Part shown: positions 15,484 to 22,161 of the stretch, piece by piece
Numbering within the stretch: position 1 is the first letter of the stretch
How the letters are laid out: each line of letters begins with the position of its first letter
Assembly (NCBI GenBank): GCA_045629925.1
Contig: JAZQSD010000086.1
Location: 1 to 22,405 of the forward strand
Source: Brotonthovivens sp045629925
GTDB lineage: Bacteria > Bacillota > Clostridia > Lachnospirales > Lachnospiraceae
Length of the DNA stretch: 22,405 nt
Reading direction: 5' to 3'
Made by a program: the position numbers and the translations under genes
The notes under the pieces: model-generated
The model's input: the letters and a program-made list of their open reading frames with translations, nothing else
The model's database searches: none
What the model was told of the DNA's origin: nothing

Positions 15484-16401
15484 TTAGAAATCTTTTTTCT
15501 CATGAAGATTAGAATACTTCTGCGCATAAGCGTAAAAATCTTTCAATGCAGGATTATGGTTTTTGAGTTTTCGAGTTAACTGCATTGGAAGGTATTTTTG
15601 AGGTACGTCCTCGTTGATAGGAATAAATCTAAGGTTCATATTAGAAATAACCTCAGTTTCTTCAAACACCAACGCAACTCCCTCTCCCATCTCAATAGAA
15701 AAAAGAAATTCTTCAAAATCATCGAACTGTGCAACAATCTTTGGTTCAAACTCAAAGAATCTGCACACATTGTAAAGGAAGTCATCCTTTTTGCTGATAT
15801 CCGTTGATTCATATCTCAGGAAATCACTGTCTTTAAAATCTTTCAGACTGACATCCTTTTTATAAAACAATGGGTGTTTCTTGTGGATTACAATACCCAC
15901 TCGCGAATAAAACAAAGTCGCCTTTTCCACATCCTGCAATTCTTTTACATCGTGATCAGCTATAAGAATCGCATCATAATAGTCATTCTTAAGACCTTCC
16001 AACAGCGACTTTTGTGTCACTCGTTCTTTAATAATCTGTATCTCTGGACGAACTTCTCTAAAACCTGAGAGCACCTGAGAAAGATAACTATTACATTTAA
16101 TGTGTGGCTGGCACCCAATCGTAATACAACCACTGAATTTTTTTACAGAATTTTTTGCTCTTGTAAGCACCAAATCCCATTCATTGGACATCTCTGCCAA
16201 AGATTCAGACAGCATCTGGCCCTGTAATGTCAGCTTCACACCCTTTGTATTTCTATCAAACAACGCAAGTCCTATCTCTTCCTCAAAGGAAGCAATCTGT
16301 CTGCTTATGTTTGACTGGGAAATGAATAAATTCTTTGCCGCTTTTGTAAAGTTTAAACATCTGGCAACTTCCAAAAAACATTTTACCTGCAAGTCTGTCA
16401 T
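15484..16401 (-). CDS. LysR-family transcriptional regulator
   Basis: The ATG at 16401 follows AGGAGG by seven bases and gives 305 residues; a longer upstream frame lacks such a site. Residues 1-60 form the LysR helix-turn-helix (LNFTKAAKNLFISQSNISRQ, then EEEIGLALFDR). Residues 90-295 are a periplasmic-binding-like effector domain (CITIGCQPHIKCNSYLSQVL; YDAILIADHDV; FLFSIEMGEGVALVFEETEV). The gene lies between the symporter operon and athLS, and both flanking promoters carry the same T-N11-A inverted repeat. It is therefore the natural candidate to sense the phenolic substrate or a product and activate both units. The ligand is unknown. Its codon use is plainer than that of athL, as expected for a low-level regulator. 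Confidence 0.93.
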   Translation of the reverse strand: MTDLQVKCFLEVARCLNFTKAAKNLFISQSNISRQIASFEEEIGLALFDRNTKGVKLTLQGQMLSESLAEMSNEWDLVLTRAKNSVKKFSGCITIGCQPHIKCNSYLSQVLSGFREVRPEIQIIKERVTQKSLLEGLKNDYYDAILIADHDVKELQDVEKATLFYSRVGIVIHKKHPLFYKKDVSLKDFKDSDFLRYESTDISKKDDFLYNVCRFFEFEPKIVAQFDDFEEFLFSIEMGEGVALVFEETEVISNMNLRFIPINEDVPQKYLPMQLTRKLKNHNPALKDFYAYAQKYSNLHEKKDF

Positions 16402-16622
16402 AATGTTTCCTCCTGGCTTTTGTATAATCCAGCTTATGCATAACACATATTCACGTATTACACTATTATTGCTAGATTTTGTTAATAGTTTCCAGTACTT
16501 CTGTTGCTTTTGTAACGCAACTACGACATTTTATCCAATCGCATATTCATTATATCTTGACATATCGGCAATTGTTATTCCTAATGCGTGTTAAGCAATC
16601 CATTTCCCGCATAACTATTTTT

Positions 16623-16651
16623 ATATTAACATAAGAACAAAACCTAGTCAA
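16623..16651 (-). promoter_or_regulatory. Possible promoter of lysR
   Basis: TTGACT (16646-16651), a 17-base spacer and TAATAT (16623-16628) lie just after the symporter operon terminator. The leader would be about 215 bases long. I see no convincing ORF or stable structure in that leader (16402-16616), only a weak GTTGC-N9-GCAAC repeat at 16503-16521. Confidence 0.5.
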
Positions 16652-16654
16652 AAC

Positions 16655-16693
16655 GAAAAAAGAGGTTGTGATCCGAATGGATCACAACCTCTG
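16655..16693 (-). terminator. Terminator of the symporter operon
   Basis: On the minus strand GAGGTTGTGATCC pairs perfectly with GGATCACAACCTC around an ATTC loop, and a T-run follows. It ends the symporter and two-small-protein unit. Confidence 0.95.
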
Positions 16694-16717
16694 CATTTAC
16701 TAATATTCAATTACTAA

Positions 16718-16822
16718 TTAGTCTTCTTTATCAGCGCCAGATTTTTTGCCGCCTACCATACAAATTGCAAAGAGAACAATTGCTACACAAAGAAGATATA
16801 CTGATACGATTGTAATAGCCAT
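16718..16822 (-). CDS. Small single-helix membrane protein B, 34 residues
   Basis: The frame encodes MAITIVSVYLLCVAIVLFAI followed by CMVGGKKSGADKED. It has a strong AAGGAGGG site eight bases before the ATG. Residues 2-24 form one hydrophobic helix; the charged tail KKSGADKED should stay in the cytoplasm. It is the last gene of the symporter operon, 14 bases after a second such mini-gene. Small membrane partners are known for several sodium symporters (for example MetS with MetP), so a role in assembly or regulation of the transporter is likely but inferred. No other function can be read from 34 residues. Confidence 0.8.
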   Translation of the reverse strand: MAITIVSVYLLCVAIVLFAICMVGGKKSGADKED

Positions 16823-16836
16823 ATATTACGCCCTCC

Positions 16837-16944
16837 TTATAATTTTTCATTTTTGTGGCCAATTTTCCAAATGCCTACGAAAATAGCGCAAATAACGAGG
16901 CCCATAATTAACTGTGTGATAATATCCTGTACAACAAAATTCAT
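16837..16944 (-). CDS. Small single-helix membrane protein A, 35 residues
   Basis: The frame encodes MNFVVQDIITQLIMGLVICA followed by IFVGIWKIGHKNEKL. An AAGGAGG site lies eight bases upstream, directly after the symporter stop codon. Residues 9-27 form one membrane helix with a basic C-terminal tail (KIGHKNEKL). The gap to the symporter is 12 bases, so the two are surely co-transcribed. It fits the general picture of tiny accessory proteins encoded after SSS-family symporters. It differs from protein B in sequence, so the pair is not a simple duplication. Confidence 0.82.
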   Translation of the reverse strand: MNFVVQDIITQLIMGLVICAIFVGIWKIGHKNEKL

Positions 16945-16956
16945 ACTAGTACCTCC

Positions 16957-18510
16957 TTATTTATTAGCCATAGCTTCTAAGTTGGCTTTGATTGTAGCTG
17001 CATGAGTTTTTTTCCAGCCTGGTTCACCTTTGAAGATGAGGTGGAAGATAACTGCTAATACTACAGAAGCTACCATTGTTGCATATAAGTTCATGCTCCA
17101 TACGCCTGGTAATGGCATTGGGATGAATGTCCAGATACAGTCAATAATATATGTAACAATGATTGTTGCCCATGCTGCTTTTCTGGATACTTTCCAGTTG
17201 TAACCAATCAGTAATACTACGAAGACTGGCATACCGAAGGAGAATACCCATAAGAACAGGTTGAATACGAATTCGTGAGCCATGATTAAAGCTGCTGGTA
17301 AGATTAATAAAGCTGCAATAACGATACATACTCTGTTGATAACCATTTTCTTCTTTGGAGAAGCGTCTGGACATACACAACCGATGATAACGTCGTTCGC
17401 GATAACGTTAGAGTTAGCAAGAACAACACCGCCACCTGTAGATAATGTAGCAGACAGTAAAGCTACCATTAACAGACCGATTGCTGGAACTGGAAGACCA
17501 GCCTGAGCGATATGTGGAACTGCTTCCATACCGTTAGGACCAACTGTTGTAGCGATAGCTGGGATAGCCATAGCTGCGATAGCTAAGAAGATCCATGGTA
17601 AGGATGACATGATGTTGATACCACAACCAAGGAATACACCTTTACGACATGCGCTTTCATCTTTAGCTGCGAAGAATGGCTGCATCATTGTCTGAGATAC
17701 AGCACCTGCAGATACGTGAAGCACGATAACTGGGATGATTACACCAAGCCATACTGGAGGTAATCCAAGAGTACCTGTCTGTGTTAAGAAGCTTGAGTAA
17801 CCTGCTGCTGCGTAAATTTCCTGAACGCCTGCCCATCCGCCGATCTGGGAAAGGTAGTTAACAGCGATAATAGCGATAGCTGCGTAAGAACCGATTAACA
17901 TTACAACTGCGTTGATACAGTTTAACCATGCCATCTGAAGCATACCACCGAAGAATACGTAACATACGATAAGTACGAAACCAAGAATGATTGACTGATA
18001 GATAGAAAGGTTAATTCCGGATGCACCACAAAGTGTGTAGATAGCAGCACCTGTTGCTACTAATTCGGAAGAACCGATACCTGTCCATGTCATTGTCTGG
18101 AATGCTGCATGCCACCAACCTAATTTTTTACCAAAAATTCTTGCGATAGCTGCTGGAGCTGTAGGAGCGCCGATTCTCTTGTACATAGGTCCAATCCATA
18201 ACATAGCGATTGGTAAGAAGATAGCGCCGGCACCAATTGCCCACCACATTGCACCTGCACCGATACCAGATGCACCAAACATTTCAGCAAACACATAACC
18301 TTCACCGCCGGCACCAGCTGCTTTCTGCCACAGAGACATTGTATGTCCTGAACCTAAAGGAGCAAGTACGAAGGAGAATGTTACCATAACCCAGCCTAAT
18401 CCGCCACCTGCGTTAGCGAAGTCTTCAGCTGTTTTAACTTTTTTTCTGGAGTATAAACTTGCAACGATGATAAGAGCCGCGAAGTATACTACTGCAATAG
18501 CTAGAGCCAT
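16957..18510 (-). CDS. Sodium:solute symporter (SSS family)
   Basis: This 517-residue protein has about 13 hydrophobic helices. It opens with a first helix followed by the SRKKVKTAEDFANAGGGLGW segment typical of SSS transporters (an N-terminal helix, then a yxxAgrxlg-like loop). The conserved region LLSATLSTGGGVVLANSNVIANDVI, about 345-370, corresponds to the helix that helps form a sodium site in the family. The start has GGGGGA seven bases upstream. Its promoter copies the athL promoter layout, and two tiny membrane proteins follow in the same operon. I infer that it imports the aromatic substrate of the pathway, such as gallate, or a related carboxylate. The family itself transports many solutes, so the substrate is not settled by sequence. 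Codon use is strongly biased, as in athLS. Confidence 0.93.
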   Translation of the reverse strand: MALAIAVVYFAALIIVASLYSRKKVKTAEDFANAGGGLGWVMVTFSFVLAPLGSGHTMSLWQKAAGAGGEGYVFAEMFGASGIGAGAMWWAIGAGAIFLPIAMLWIGPMYKRIGAPTAPAAIARIFGKKLGWWHAAFQTMTWTGIGSSELVATGAAIYTLCGASGINLSIYQSIILGFVLIVCYVFFGGMLQMAWLNCINAVVMLIGSYAAIAIIAVNYLSQIGGWAGVQEIYAAAGYSSFLTQTGTLGLPPVWLGVIIPVIVLHVSAGAVSQTMMQPFFAAKDESACRKGVFLGCGINIMSSLPWIFLAIAAMAIPAIATTVGPNGMEAVPHIAQAGLPVPAIGLLMVALLSATLSTGGGVVLANSNVIANDVIIGCVCPDASPKKKMVINRVCIVIAALLILPAALIMAHEFVFNLFLWVFSFGMPVFVVLLIGYNWKVSRKAAWATIIVTYIIDCIWTFIPMPLPGVWSMNLYATMVASVVLAVIFHLIFKGEPGWKKTHAATIKANLEAMANK

Positions 18511-18568
18511 AAAAAAGTCCCCCTTTTTTAAAATATTAAGTAAATAAGTTTGCCTCTACTCAAGTAGT

Positions 18569-18599
18569 ACTTTAGTGTGTATATCAACTATACAGTCAA
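18569..18599 (-). promoter_or_regulatory. Symporter promoter with inverted repeat TGTAT-N7-ATACA in a 19-base spacer
   Basis: TTGACT (18594-18599) and TAAAGT (18569-18574) are 19 bases apart on the minus strand. The repeat TGTAT-N7-ATACA (18578-18594) lies between them, in the same register as at athL. The leader is about 50 bases and includes the small dyad CTACTTGAGTAG. Confidence 0.65.
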
Positions 18600-18664
18600 C
18601 CCTATTTATAAATTTTGTATAAATTCTATAAATAGCTATTTTATAATTTGTGCATTTTTCTTAC

Positions 18665-18715
18665 AAAAAAGAACCTTCTGCATGTGGATTATCATAATCA
18701 TATGCACAAGATTCT
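18665..18715 (-). terminator. Terminator after the 115-residue gene
   Basis: On the minus strand AGAATCTTGTGCAT pairs with ATGCAGAAGGTTCT (one mismatch, one G-U) with a long upper stem-loop, followed by six T. Between it and the stop codon is a short tandem repeat, AAAGCAACAT twice (about 18721-18742). Confidence 0.75.
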
Positions 18716-18747
18716 CTCTTTATGTTGCTTTATGTTGCTTTATTTAA

Positions 18748-19095
18748 TTAATAAACTAAATCCCAATCCATAGGAAATCTTTCTTTTCCGATCAGCATAT
18801 CATCGCTAACTTTCTTGCGGGCATCTGGAATTGTGTAACCCATTTTGTTAAGATCGTCTTCAATATACTGAATTAATTTGTGATTACCTGGTTTGGCCTG
18901 GTATTCTCCTGGTGGCAATACACCATGCTTATCATCTGTACTATAGAATGCAATATTCTCTGTATCTGGATCATGCCAGATTCTGTAATACCCAACTACT
19001 TTATCGTTATATTTCACTTCGAAACGCATGATTTTAAACACGCTGTATTTTTCAATTTCTTCCCAGTGAAATTTTACTGCTTTTAATTCTGCCAT
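18748..19095 (-). CDS. Protein of unknown function, 115 residues
   Basis: I do not recognise this family. The start has AGGAGG eight bases upstream. The protein is soluble and rich in aromatic residues (KFHWEEIEKYSVFKIMRFEV, VVGYYRIWHDPDTENIAFYS, a C-terminal RFPMDWDLVY). The pattern is of alternating beta strands ending in a helix (HKLIQYIEDDLNKMGY). No Cys is present and there is no signal peptide. It stands alone, with a promoter, a leader hairpin and a terminator of its own, and lies just upstream of the symporter operon. A small binding or enzyme role in phenolic metabolism is possible from the location only. Confidence 0.85.
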   Translation of the reverse strand: MAELKAVKFHWEEIEKYSVFKIMRFEVKYNDKVVGYYRIWHDPDTENIAFYSTDDKHGVLPPGEYQAKPGNHKLIQYIEDDLNKMGYTIPDARKKVSDDMLIGKERFPMDWDLVY

Positions 19096-19111
19096 TTTTC
19101 TCCTCCTGACA

Positions 19112-19144
19112 TTCCGAATATGATCTTCTGATACATATCCGAAA
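19112..19144 (-). promoter_or_regulatory. Leader hairpin before the 115-residue gene
   Basis: In the transcript TTTCGGATATG can pair with CATATTCGGAA over 11 positions (two G-U) around an 11-base loop. It starts about 10 bases after the likely transcript start and ends just before the AGGAGG site. It may stabilise the mRNA or affect translation. As DNA it is also an imperfect operator-like dyad. Confidence 0.5.
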
Positions 19145-19161
19145 TAATAAACTTATTTGCG

Positions 19162-19190
19162 ATTATAGCAAAACTTGCTCCAAGGAGCAA
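19162..19190 (-). promoter_or_regulatory. Promoter of the 115-residue gene with dyad over the -35 box
   Basis: TTGCTC (19185-19190), a 17-base spacer and TATAAT (19162-19167). The dyad TTGCTCCTTGGAGCAA (19175-19190) covers the -35 box and could be a repressor site or the weak end of the preceding transcript. Confidence 0.6.
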
Positions 19191-19262
19191 TCCTTATAAT
19201 AGTTTTACATATGCCAAATCAAAATAAGTGTATTGTTTTTACTCGCAATTATCACCTTTTAC

Positions 19263-19553
19263 TTAAAAATCAATTTCATCTAACAGTTCTACTTCCCCAG
19301 GAACTTCACACAACGCACCAAGCTGAGGCACGATTCTTGTAAAGTGTTCTGTTGCATTATGAAAGGCAATCGCATCTTTATCTTTCCAACTTTCCATAAA
19401 AACAAGTAAATTTGGATTATTCTGACTTATGTTTAAAGTATAAAAAACATTTCCTTCCTCTGCCTGAGATTTTGCTACTAATTCAGCAGCTAATGCTTTG
19501 AACTCTTCTGTCTTACCTTCTTTTACGTAATTTTTAGCAATAATTTTAATCAT
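19263..19553 (-). CDS. ABM/YgiN-type small dimeric protein (putative quinol monooxygenase family)
   Basis: This 96-residue protein matches the antibiotic biosynthesis monooxygenase fold. It begins MIKIIAKNYVKEGKTEEFKA, then has EEGNVFYTLNISQNNPNLLVFMESWKDKDAIAFHNATEHF, the usual helix, strand and His-containing segment. Length is normal. The start follows AAGGAGG by 7-8 bases. Some family members act on quinols with oxygen, but in a strict anaerobe that reaction is doubtful. A non-oxygen role in handling quinones or phenols is an inference from its place beside the phenol locus. It has its own promoter and no clear terminator before the next gene's promoter. Confidence 0.88.
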   Translation of the reverse strand: MIKIIAKNYVKEGKTEEFKALAAELVAKSQAEEGNVFYTLNISQNNPNLLVFMESWKDKDAIAFHNATEHFTRIVPQLGALCEVPGEVELLDEIDF

Positions 19554-19609
19554 AGAATAATCCTCCTTTTACTACACCCATTAAATGTTTCGTTCCTTTT
19601 TCAATCACA

Positions 19610-19638
19610 ATTATATAGACAGTTCCAGTTTCTGTAAA
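19610..19638 (-). promoter_or_regulatory. Promoter of the ABM-family gene
   Basis: TTTACA (19633-19638), a 17-base spacer and TATAAT (19610-19615) on the minus strand, about 57 bases before the start codon. Confidence 0.6.
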
Positions 19639-19650
19639 GTTTGAATATGA

Positions 19651-20532
19651 CTATACATTTTCCAATAAATTATAAACGTCCAAAAATGCTTCTGCCGCTG
19701 TCCAATCCTCATAAATAACCACAAACTGATTCTCATGCATTTGTGCTTTTTTCATTAAATTTATTTTAAACCCATGGTCTTTCCTCAAAAGTTCCCGACC
19801 GCCATGCTCAAGCAACACATTCATTGCCACCACCATGCGCTGATCGTTGGTTGCTCCAATCGTCTTATCTAGTAGAAATCTAGTTATATTCTCATCCGTG
19901 CACAACCCTTTCACCAGGATTTCAAAATCATTTTTGTTATCCGGCAGAACTTTAATAGCTGTACTTATCTTCTCCCAAAGGTTTCTTTTATACTGCAACA
20001 TAGACAAATAAGAACTTCGGACAAGATTTTTTCGACAATACCCTAATTTTTCTACCAATCCCAAAAGTTGCTCTAATGCTTCAGGTTTTTCAAGTTCACT
20101 TTCCACGACAATCTCTAACTCTAGAAAACTTCCTAAACCTTCTACCTGATCCACACAGGCAGTAATCTTATCTCGAAAAAAATACTGTCGACATTTAACT
20201 ACCGGAAACGTCAACACATATCCAAGTTCTTCCAAAATTTCTTTCACATTTTCAGGTGAAGAGATCTCTACTTCCAATTCTTTGCGCGTCATAGAAATTG
20301 AATCCAGCTTTGGACCCTTATATGTCAAATAGGAATTCTTTTCATGTGTAAGTTCATTTTCACAACTTCGAACTCGAAGTGCGCCATCTGTATTTGTAAT
20401 CTGACGTTCTCGATTATCAAAATATATGTCTTTTTCTTTCAACAATTTGCTTTTTTCAAAACCAAGTGCCCTCAGATTCTCTTCTATCTCATTGGAATCA
20501 GTAATCGAGAGCTTAATTTCAACTTCAATCAT
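19651..20532 (-). CDS. CYTH-domain protein (CyaB-like) with C-terminal extension
   Basis: This 293-residue protein starts MIEVEIKLSI. The ExExK signature of CYTH enzymes is Glu3, Glu5 and Lys7. Further tunnel residues are visible: DIYFDN (36-41), ALRVRS (51-56), YLTYKGPK (68-75), KCRQYFF (113-119), and FLELEIVVE (136-144). These proteins bind triphosphates and metal; relatives are class IV adenylate cyclases and thiamine or inorganic triphosphatases. The order suggests the CyaB type, but activity cannot be read. Residues from about 185 to 293 form an extension that I do not recognise (DNKNDFEILVKGL, then NVLLEHGGRELLRKDHGF), outside the usual 170-190-residue size. The ribosome site is weak (AAAGAG). 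The macrodomain gene lies 20 bases upstream, so they are probably one operon. Confidence 0.85.
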   Translation of the reverse strand: MIEVEIKLSITDSNEIEENLRALGFEKSKLLKEKDIYFDNRERQITNTDGALRVRSCENELTHEKNSYLTYKGPKLDSISMTRKELEVEISSPENVKEILEELGYVLTFPVVKCRQYFFRDKITACVDQVEGLGSFLELEIVVESELEKPEALEQLLGLVEKLGYCRKNLVRSSYLSMLQYKRNLWEKISTAIKVLPDNKNDFEILVKGLCTDENITRFLLDKTIGATNDQRMVVAMNVLLEHGGRELLRKDHGFKINLMKKAQMHENQFVVIYEDWTAAEAFLDVYNLLENV

Positions 20533-20552
20533 AACTCTTTATCTTTCTAAAA

Positions 20553-21098
20553 TTATATTCGTGTGTATATATTTTCCCAAATGTCCTGATACAATTTGGT
20601 CGTTCTATCCGCAAAACACGCAAAAACAATCGTCATATCATAATCGAGATGAGTACTCAACCAATCTGCAACGGCATTCAATGCAATCTCTGTAGCTTCC
20701 GCCAAAGGATAACCGTACACGCCGGTAGAAATCGCCGGAAATGCAATACTGTGAATATTATAACGCATTGCCAAATCTAAACTATTTTGATAACAATCGC
20801 GCAAAAGGACCGCATCATTGTCTCTACCTCTATAAATAGGACCAACCGTGTGTATCACATGTTTTGCTTTTAGATTATAACCTTTTGTAATTTTAGCTTC
20901 ACCAGTATTACAACCATTTAAACCAACACATTCTTTTAACAAATCAGGCCCTGCTGCACGATGGATAGCTCCATCCACGCCACCTCCTCCTAACAAGGAA
21001 CAGTTGGCAGCATTTACAATCGCCATTGTATCGGATTTTGTAATATCCATTGTTTTAAATATAACCTGATACTTTTCTTTATTACCCATATTGATCAT
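20553..21098 (-). CDS. Macrodomain protein (ADP-ribose binding or deacylating)
   Basis: I choose the ATG at 21098, preceded by GGGGGGA about 10 bases upstream, giving 181 residues; an in-frame start 18 codons earlier has no such site. The macrodomain signature is clear: IVNAANCSLLGGGGVDGAIHRAAG, then the TGEAKIT segment, HVIHTVGPIY, and SIAFPAISTGVYGYP. This matches the MacroD/YmdB class, which removes ADP-ribose or hydrolyses O-acetyl-ADP-ribose. The Asn and glycine-rich loop for ribose binding are intact. It is followed by the CYTH gene after 20 bases, a pairing that suggests handling of nucleotide derivatives. The function of the pair is not known. Confidence 0.92.
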   Translation of the reverse strand: MINMGNKEKYQVIFKTMDITKSDTMAIVNAANCSLLGGGGVDGAIHRAAGPDLLKECVGLNGCNTGEAKITKGYNLKAKHVIHTVGPIYRGRDNDAVLLRDCYQNSLDLAMRYNIHSIAFPAISTGVYGYPLAEATEIALNAVADWLSTHLDYDMTIVFACFADRTTKLYQDIWENIYTRI

Positions 21099-21200
21099 GT
21101 CAATTATGTCCCCCCACAGAAAACTCAACTTCAAAAGATTAACAATTCTCAATATTAAGTATAACCTACAAACAATAATATTTGAACAGAATTCTATTCT

Positions 21201-21302
21201 CTAATCAGCAAGCCATTCCAAATAGTCAGCTTCACTGACAAACAAAATGTACTTTCCATTTACATATCCCATATATCCCGCGTCTGTTGTATATCCTTTC
21301 AT
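21201..21302 (-). CDS. Small conserved-looking protein, 33 residues
   Basis: The frame encodes MKGYTTDAGYMGYVNGKYIL followed by FVSEADYLEWLAD. GGAGGT lies seven bases before the ATG, an unusually good site for so short a frame. It is not membrane-like; the pattern suggests a short beta hairpin followed by a helix (SEADYLEWLAD). The gene lies between the ogt terminator and the macrodomain gene, in a stretch that otherwise holds no gene. Function is unknown; it might be a small regulator or structural peptide. Confidence 0.7.
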   Translation of the reverse strand: MKGYTTDAGYMGYVNGKYILFVSEADYLEWLAD

Positions 21303-21361
21303 TTTGAATACCTCCAAATCTAAGCTTAACTTACAGACTAAGAATACTTTATTTACTGTAC

Positions 21362-21410
21362 AAAAAAACGGATTCACTACTAGTCAATCGGCTAATAGAA
21401 AATCCGTTTA
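21362..21410 (-). terminator. Terminator after ogt
   Basis: On the minus strand AAACGGATT pairs with AATCCGTTT at the base of a long hairpin, and a T-run follows (GTTTTTTTG). It starts 5 bases after the ogt stop. Confidence 0.85.
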
Positions 21411-21414
21411 AAGT

Positions 21415-21909
21415 TCATTTCATCACTTCTAATTTTAACAATCTCTGTTTAACAGATAAACCACCTGCATAACCTGTAAGATTACCATCACTTCCTACAA
21501 CGCGATGGCAGGGTACAATCAAAGAGATTGGATTATGTCCAACCGCGCCGCCAACTGCCTGTGCCGACATGAAAGGAATATTTTCCATTTCTGCAAATTT
21601 GTCAGCTATGTCCTTATAGGTCACAGTTCTTCCGAATGGGATTTCAAGCATGATCTTACAAATTTTTTCCCTAAACAAGGTGGTGCGAAACTTTAATTTA
21701 GGTGTAAAACCAGGATCTGTGCCAGCAAAATACAGGTCTAGCCATTTTTTCGTTTCATCAAAAACTGGCAATGCACATTCCTGGTATTGAGAATTAAGAC
21801 AAGCCGCAAAATATTTTTGATGCAAAAACCACAAGCCAATCAATGCTTCTCCATCGCTTGCCATCATAATCTTCCCAAAAGGTGATTCATAATACGATAT
21901 AAAATCCAT
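21415..21909 (-). CDS. ogt: Methylated-DNA-[protein]-cysteine S-methyltransferase
   Basis: This 164-residue protein repairs O6-alkylguanine by moving the alkyl group to its own cysteine. The active-site motif IVPCHRVVGSDGNLTGYAGG is intact, with Cys134. The DNA-binding helix region PFGRTVTYKDIADKF (91-105) and GGAVGHNPISL lead into it. Length is normal for single-domain Ogt/MGMT. GGAG lies seven bases before the ATG. It is a single-gene unit ending in a terminator. It lacks the Ada regulatory domain. Confidence 0.95.
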   Translation of the reverse strand: MDFISYYESPFGKIMMASDGEALIGLWFLHQKYFAACLNSQYQECALPVFDETKKWLDLYFAGTDPGFTPKLKFRTTLFREKICKIMLEIPFGRTVTYKDIADKFAEMENIPFMSAQAVGGAVGHNPISLIVPCHRVVGSDGNLTGYAGGLSVKQRLLKLEVMK

Positions 21910-21990
21910 AATGATCTCCAGAATCTATCACGAAATTTCAACAATAATAACCAACTAGATTTACGGTAAATTATATACTATTTTTTCTGC

Positions 21991-22033
21991 AAAAACAAAA
22001 AAAACCGGAAAACCTACAAAAGGTTTCCGGTTT
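21991..22033 (-). terminator. Terminator of the 23S/tRNA-Trp transcript
   Basis: On the minus strand AAACCGGAAACC pairs with GGTTTTCCGGTTT (one bulge) and eight T follow. It lies directly after tRNA-Trp and ends the rRNA operon. Confidence 0.93.
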
Positions 22034-22035
22034 AG

Positions 22036-22108
22036 CAGGGACAGAAGGACTCGAACCCTCGACATTTGGTTTTGGAGACCAACGTTCTACCAACTGAACT
22101 ATATCCCT
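22036..22108 (-). tRNA. tRNA-Trp (anticodon CCA)
   Basis: 73 bases. The acceptor AGGGATA pairs with TGTCCCT (one G-U). The anticodon stem TTGGT/ACCAA holds the loop CTCCAAA, so the anticodon is CCA. The T-loop TTCGAGT is present. The discriminator is G and no CCA is encoded. It lies about 54 bases after the 23S rRNA 3' end. Confidence 0.96.
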
Positions 22109-22161
22109 ATTCCTGAAGGTATATACCTTCAAAACTTCATACAGATTAGCAATTAAGCTTT

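Noticed and set aside
16100..16594. 164-codon plus-strand ORF over the lysR start and spacer
   Set aside because: It is opposite the LysR helix-turn-helix, has no ribosome site and no recognisable domain.
18720..18742. Tandem TTTATGTTGC repeat as a CRISPR or iteron
   Set aside because: Only two short copies lie between a stop codon and a terminator, with no array.
19643..19659. Third copy of the TGTAT...ATACA repeat before the ABM gene
   Set aside because: The match is imperfect (TGTAT-N6-ATTCA), has the wrong spacing, lies at the coding end of the CYTH gene, and has no TTGACT box.
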